Source: Paenibacillus artemisiicola
Lineage (GTDB): Bacteria; Bacillota; Bacilli; Paenibacillales; Paenibacillaceae
Direction of reading: 5' to 3'
Assembly: GCF_017652985.1 (NCBI RefSeq)
Contig: NZ_JAGGDJ010000003.1
Coordinates: 186,001 to 250,000, forward strand
DNA length: 64,000 nt
Part shown: positions 62,482-64,000 of the stretch, piece after piece
How positions within the stretch are numbered: position 1 is the first letter of the stretch
How the letters are laid out: each line of letters begins with the position of its first letter
Translations under genes and position numbers: made by a program
The notes under the pieces: generated by a model
Database searches by the model: none
The model's input: only the letters and a program-made list of their open reading frames with translations
Told to the model about the DNA's origin: nothing

Positions 62482-63678
62482 ATGAACAGGGATAAACGTC
62501 TTGGCGTCGTCATGGTCATGCTGGTGACGACGTTCATCGGATTCGGGATTATTATTCCGGTTTTGCCGGAGCTTATTAAAGAAGCGAGCCCGGGCTACGT
62601 CGATTTTCATACGGGCATGATGCTGTCGTTCTATTCGCTCGTCGCGTTCCTCGTTTCGCCCTTCTGGGGCGGCCTGTCGGACCGCGTGGGACGCCGGCCC
62701 GTCATTCTGACCGGCGTACTCGGCTTCGCGGCCAGCTTCCTGCTGTTCGGCATCGCCGACGGCAGCCTGCCGATCATGTACGCGTCGCGCCTGCTCGGCG
62801 GTTTGTTCTCGGGCGCCGTCACGTCGGTCATCGTCGCGTACGTCGCGGACATCACCCCGCCGGACCAGCGGACGAAGGGCATGGGCCTGGTCGGCATGTC
62901 GATCGGCCTCGGCTTCACGATCGGCCCGGGCTTTGGCGGGCTGCTCAGCCTCGTCTCCCAGAATACGCCGTTCTTCGCCGCGGCCGCGCTCGCGCTCGTC
63001 ACGTTCTTCGTCGCCGTGACGAAGCTGCCGGAATCGCTGGCGCCGGAGGCGCGCCAAGCCGGGAACGAGCGCAAGCCGTCCCGATGGAGCGCCTTCACGG
63101 GCTCGCTCAAATACTTGTACGTGCTCGCGCTGTTCGTCTCTTTGTCGCTCGCCGGCCTGGAAGCGACGCTGCAGCTGTTCGGCTACCAGCGCTTCGACGT
63201 GACGCCGCTGCAGGTCGGCTTCATGTTCCTGATCTGCGGCCTGGTCGGCGCGCTTGTCCAGGGCGGCGTCGTGCGCAGGCGGATCCGCAAGGGCCAGGAG
63301 CCGATGTATATCGCCGCCGGCCTCGTCGTCTCCGCCGCCGGCTTCCTGCTGCTCGTGACGGCGCACTCGCTGCTCGCGGCTACGATCTACCTCGCGATCT
63401 TCGGCATCGGCAACGCCTTGATCCGGCCGTGCGTCACGTCGCTCATCACGCAGAAGACGACGGTGGGGCAGGGCGTCGCCTCCGGCCTCAGCTCGTCGAT
63501 GGACAGCCTCGGCCGGATCATCGGACCGCTCGTCGGCGCCGCGCTGTTCCACGCGCATATCGCGCTGCCTTACGTGGCGGGAGGCATCCTGTCGCTGCTG
63601 GCGCTGACCTTCCTGTTCCGCTTCCGGGCGCTCGACCGCAAGCGGGAGACGACGGAGCCGTCGTCGGCTTCGGCGTAA
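62482..63678 (+). CDS. MFS efflux transporter (TetA/multidrug type)
   Basis: Membrane protein of 398 residues with 12 predicted segments. Motif A is WGGLSDRVGRRPVIL; the antiporter motif C region reads GMSIGLGFTIGPGFGGLL in segment 5, which marks the drug:H+ antiporter family. GGAGTGGAGGGAATG precedes the ATG. Substrate unknown. A probable TetR-type gene converges on it from the other side of the terminator. Confidence 0.91.
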   Translation: MNRDKRLGVVMVMLVTTFIGFGIIIPVLPELIKEASPGYVDFHTGMMLSFYSLVAFLVSPFWGGLSDRVGRRPVILTGVLGFAASFLLFGIADGSLPIMYASRLLGGLFSGAVTSVIVAYVADITPPDQRTKGMGLVGMSIGLGFTIGPGFGGLLSLVSQNTPFFAAAALALVTFFVAVTKLPESLAPEARQAGNERKPSRWSAFTGSLKYLYVLALFVSLSLAGLEATLQLFGYQRFDVTPLQVGFMFLICGLVGALVQGGVVRRRIRKGQEPMYIAAGLVVSAAGFLLLVTAHSLLAATIYLAIFGIGNALIRPCVTSLITQKTTVGQGVASGLSSSMDSLGRIIGPLVGAALFHAHIALPYVAGGILSLLALTFLFRFRALDRKRETTEPSSASA

Positions 63679-63803
63679 GCGCGGCGGAACGAACGGGCCG
63701 TTCTCGCGCCCGCGTCCGCCGCCGGCCGCTTGCATGCGATTCGGCGGGCTGCATCGCGAGCCTCCTTATCGGGCTCGAAGCCGTGCCGGCAGCGCGCATA
63801 ACC

Positions 63804-63844
63804 AAAAAGCTTCGCTCGGTCTCCTGACCGCGCGAAGCTTTTTT
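63804..63844. terminator. Bidirectional terminator after the MFS genes
   Basis: AAAAAGCTTCGC / GCGAAGCTTTTTT with an inner CGGT/ACCG pairing; A-rich left and T-rich right flanks serve both strands. Confidence 0.9.
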
Positions 63845-63864
63845 CGGTTAGCGCAGGCCGCCCG

Positions 63865-63999
63865 TCAGGCGAGGCCCAAGCCGCGCATGACGAAGCGAAT
63901 CGTCTCCTCGCGCTCGAAGTCGTCGTCCCAGACGGCGTCCTCGCGCTCCCCGTATACCGTGCGCACGGCCACGTAGCCCATGATCGCCGACACGCTGAG
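63865..63999 (-). CDS. C-terminal end of a probable TetR-family regulator (cut by window end)
   Basis: Open minus-strand frame reaching the window edge, 44 residues to a TGA at 63865. The text IMGYVAVRTVYGEREDAVWD, then EETIRFVMRGLGLA resembles the last helices of TetR/AcrR proteins. The N-terminal DNA-binding part lies outside, so the family call is tentative. It converges on the MFS pair. Confidence 0.5.
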   Translation of the reverse strand, partial: LSVSAIMGYVAVRTVYGEREDAVWDDDFEREETIRFVMRGLGLA

Positions 64000-64000
64000 G

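Noticed and set aside
61087-63735. Long antisense frame over the two MFS genes
   Set aside because: Arg/Asp/Gln-rich translation without motifs; the plus-strand proteins show complete MFS signatures.

Overview
The window is a GC-rich chromosomal stretch from an endospore-forming Firmicute, most likely a member of the Paenibacillaceae (Paenibacillus/Cohnella type). The evidence is the division and sporulation block murG-murB-murA-divIB-ftsA-ftsZ-spoIIGA-sigE...sigG-ylmCDEGH-sepF-divIVA-ileS-lspA-ylyB-pyr, which follows the Bacillus subtilis order, together with type-2 IleRS, DapL, SLH and copper-amine-oxidase-like wall proteins, DUF5665, DUF1292 and DUF1885. No rRNA, CRISPR array, insertion sequence or integrase was seen. 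Genus is an inference.

Region 1 (1-15.6 kb): peptidoglycan precursor synthesis and divisome genes run into the spoIIGA-sigE pair. spoIIGA has a Spo0A-type promoter and ftsA a sigma-H-like promoter. Two transporter loci (a MetNIQ-type importer and a YtrA-regulated ABC locus) sit between sigE and sigG, which are adjacent in B. subtilis. Region 2 (15.8-26.4 kb): ylmC, pgeF, ylmE, sepF, ylmG, ylmH, divIVA, then a T-box-controlled ileS, a DUF5665 gene, a reverse-strand DksA/TraR-type gene, lspA and an RluA-family pseudouridine synthase.

Region 3 (26.4-36.7 kb): dapL, then the pyrimidine operon pyrR-pyrB-pyrC-carA-carB-pyrF-pyrE behind a PyrR attenuator. pyrP, pyrK and pyrD are absent from it. Region 4 (36.8-47.8 kb) is accessory: a small gene with a sigma-E-like promoter, a 242-bp nested inverted-repeat element, a ykkC-superfamily riboswitch in front of a NatA-type ABC exporter, and a five-gene ABC cluster (MacB-type ATPase, lipoprotein adaptor, very large FtsX permease, an ATPase carrying a C-terminal AbrB-like domain, and a solute-binding lipoprotein).

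Region 5 (47.8-64 kb): tRNA-fMet, tRNA-Ile(CAT) and tRNA-Leu(TAA), then ung, a radical-SAM SPL-like gene, wall-associated proteins (SLH, L,D-transpeptidase, holin plus GH25 lysozyme, NlpC/P60), two identical tRNA-Val genes, small lipoproteins and DUF genes, an MBL-fold hydrolase, speA, two MFS exporters and the end of a probable TetR-family gene.

The most interesting items are the ykkC-type switch, the nested inverted repeat at 37108-37349, the AbrB-fused ABC ATPase within an unusual export/binding-protein cluster, and several sporulation-type promoter signals on unexpected genes. Coordinates, motifs and hairpins were read by eye. No alignment, folding or database search was run.
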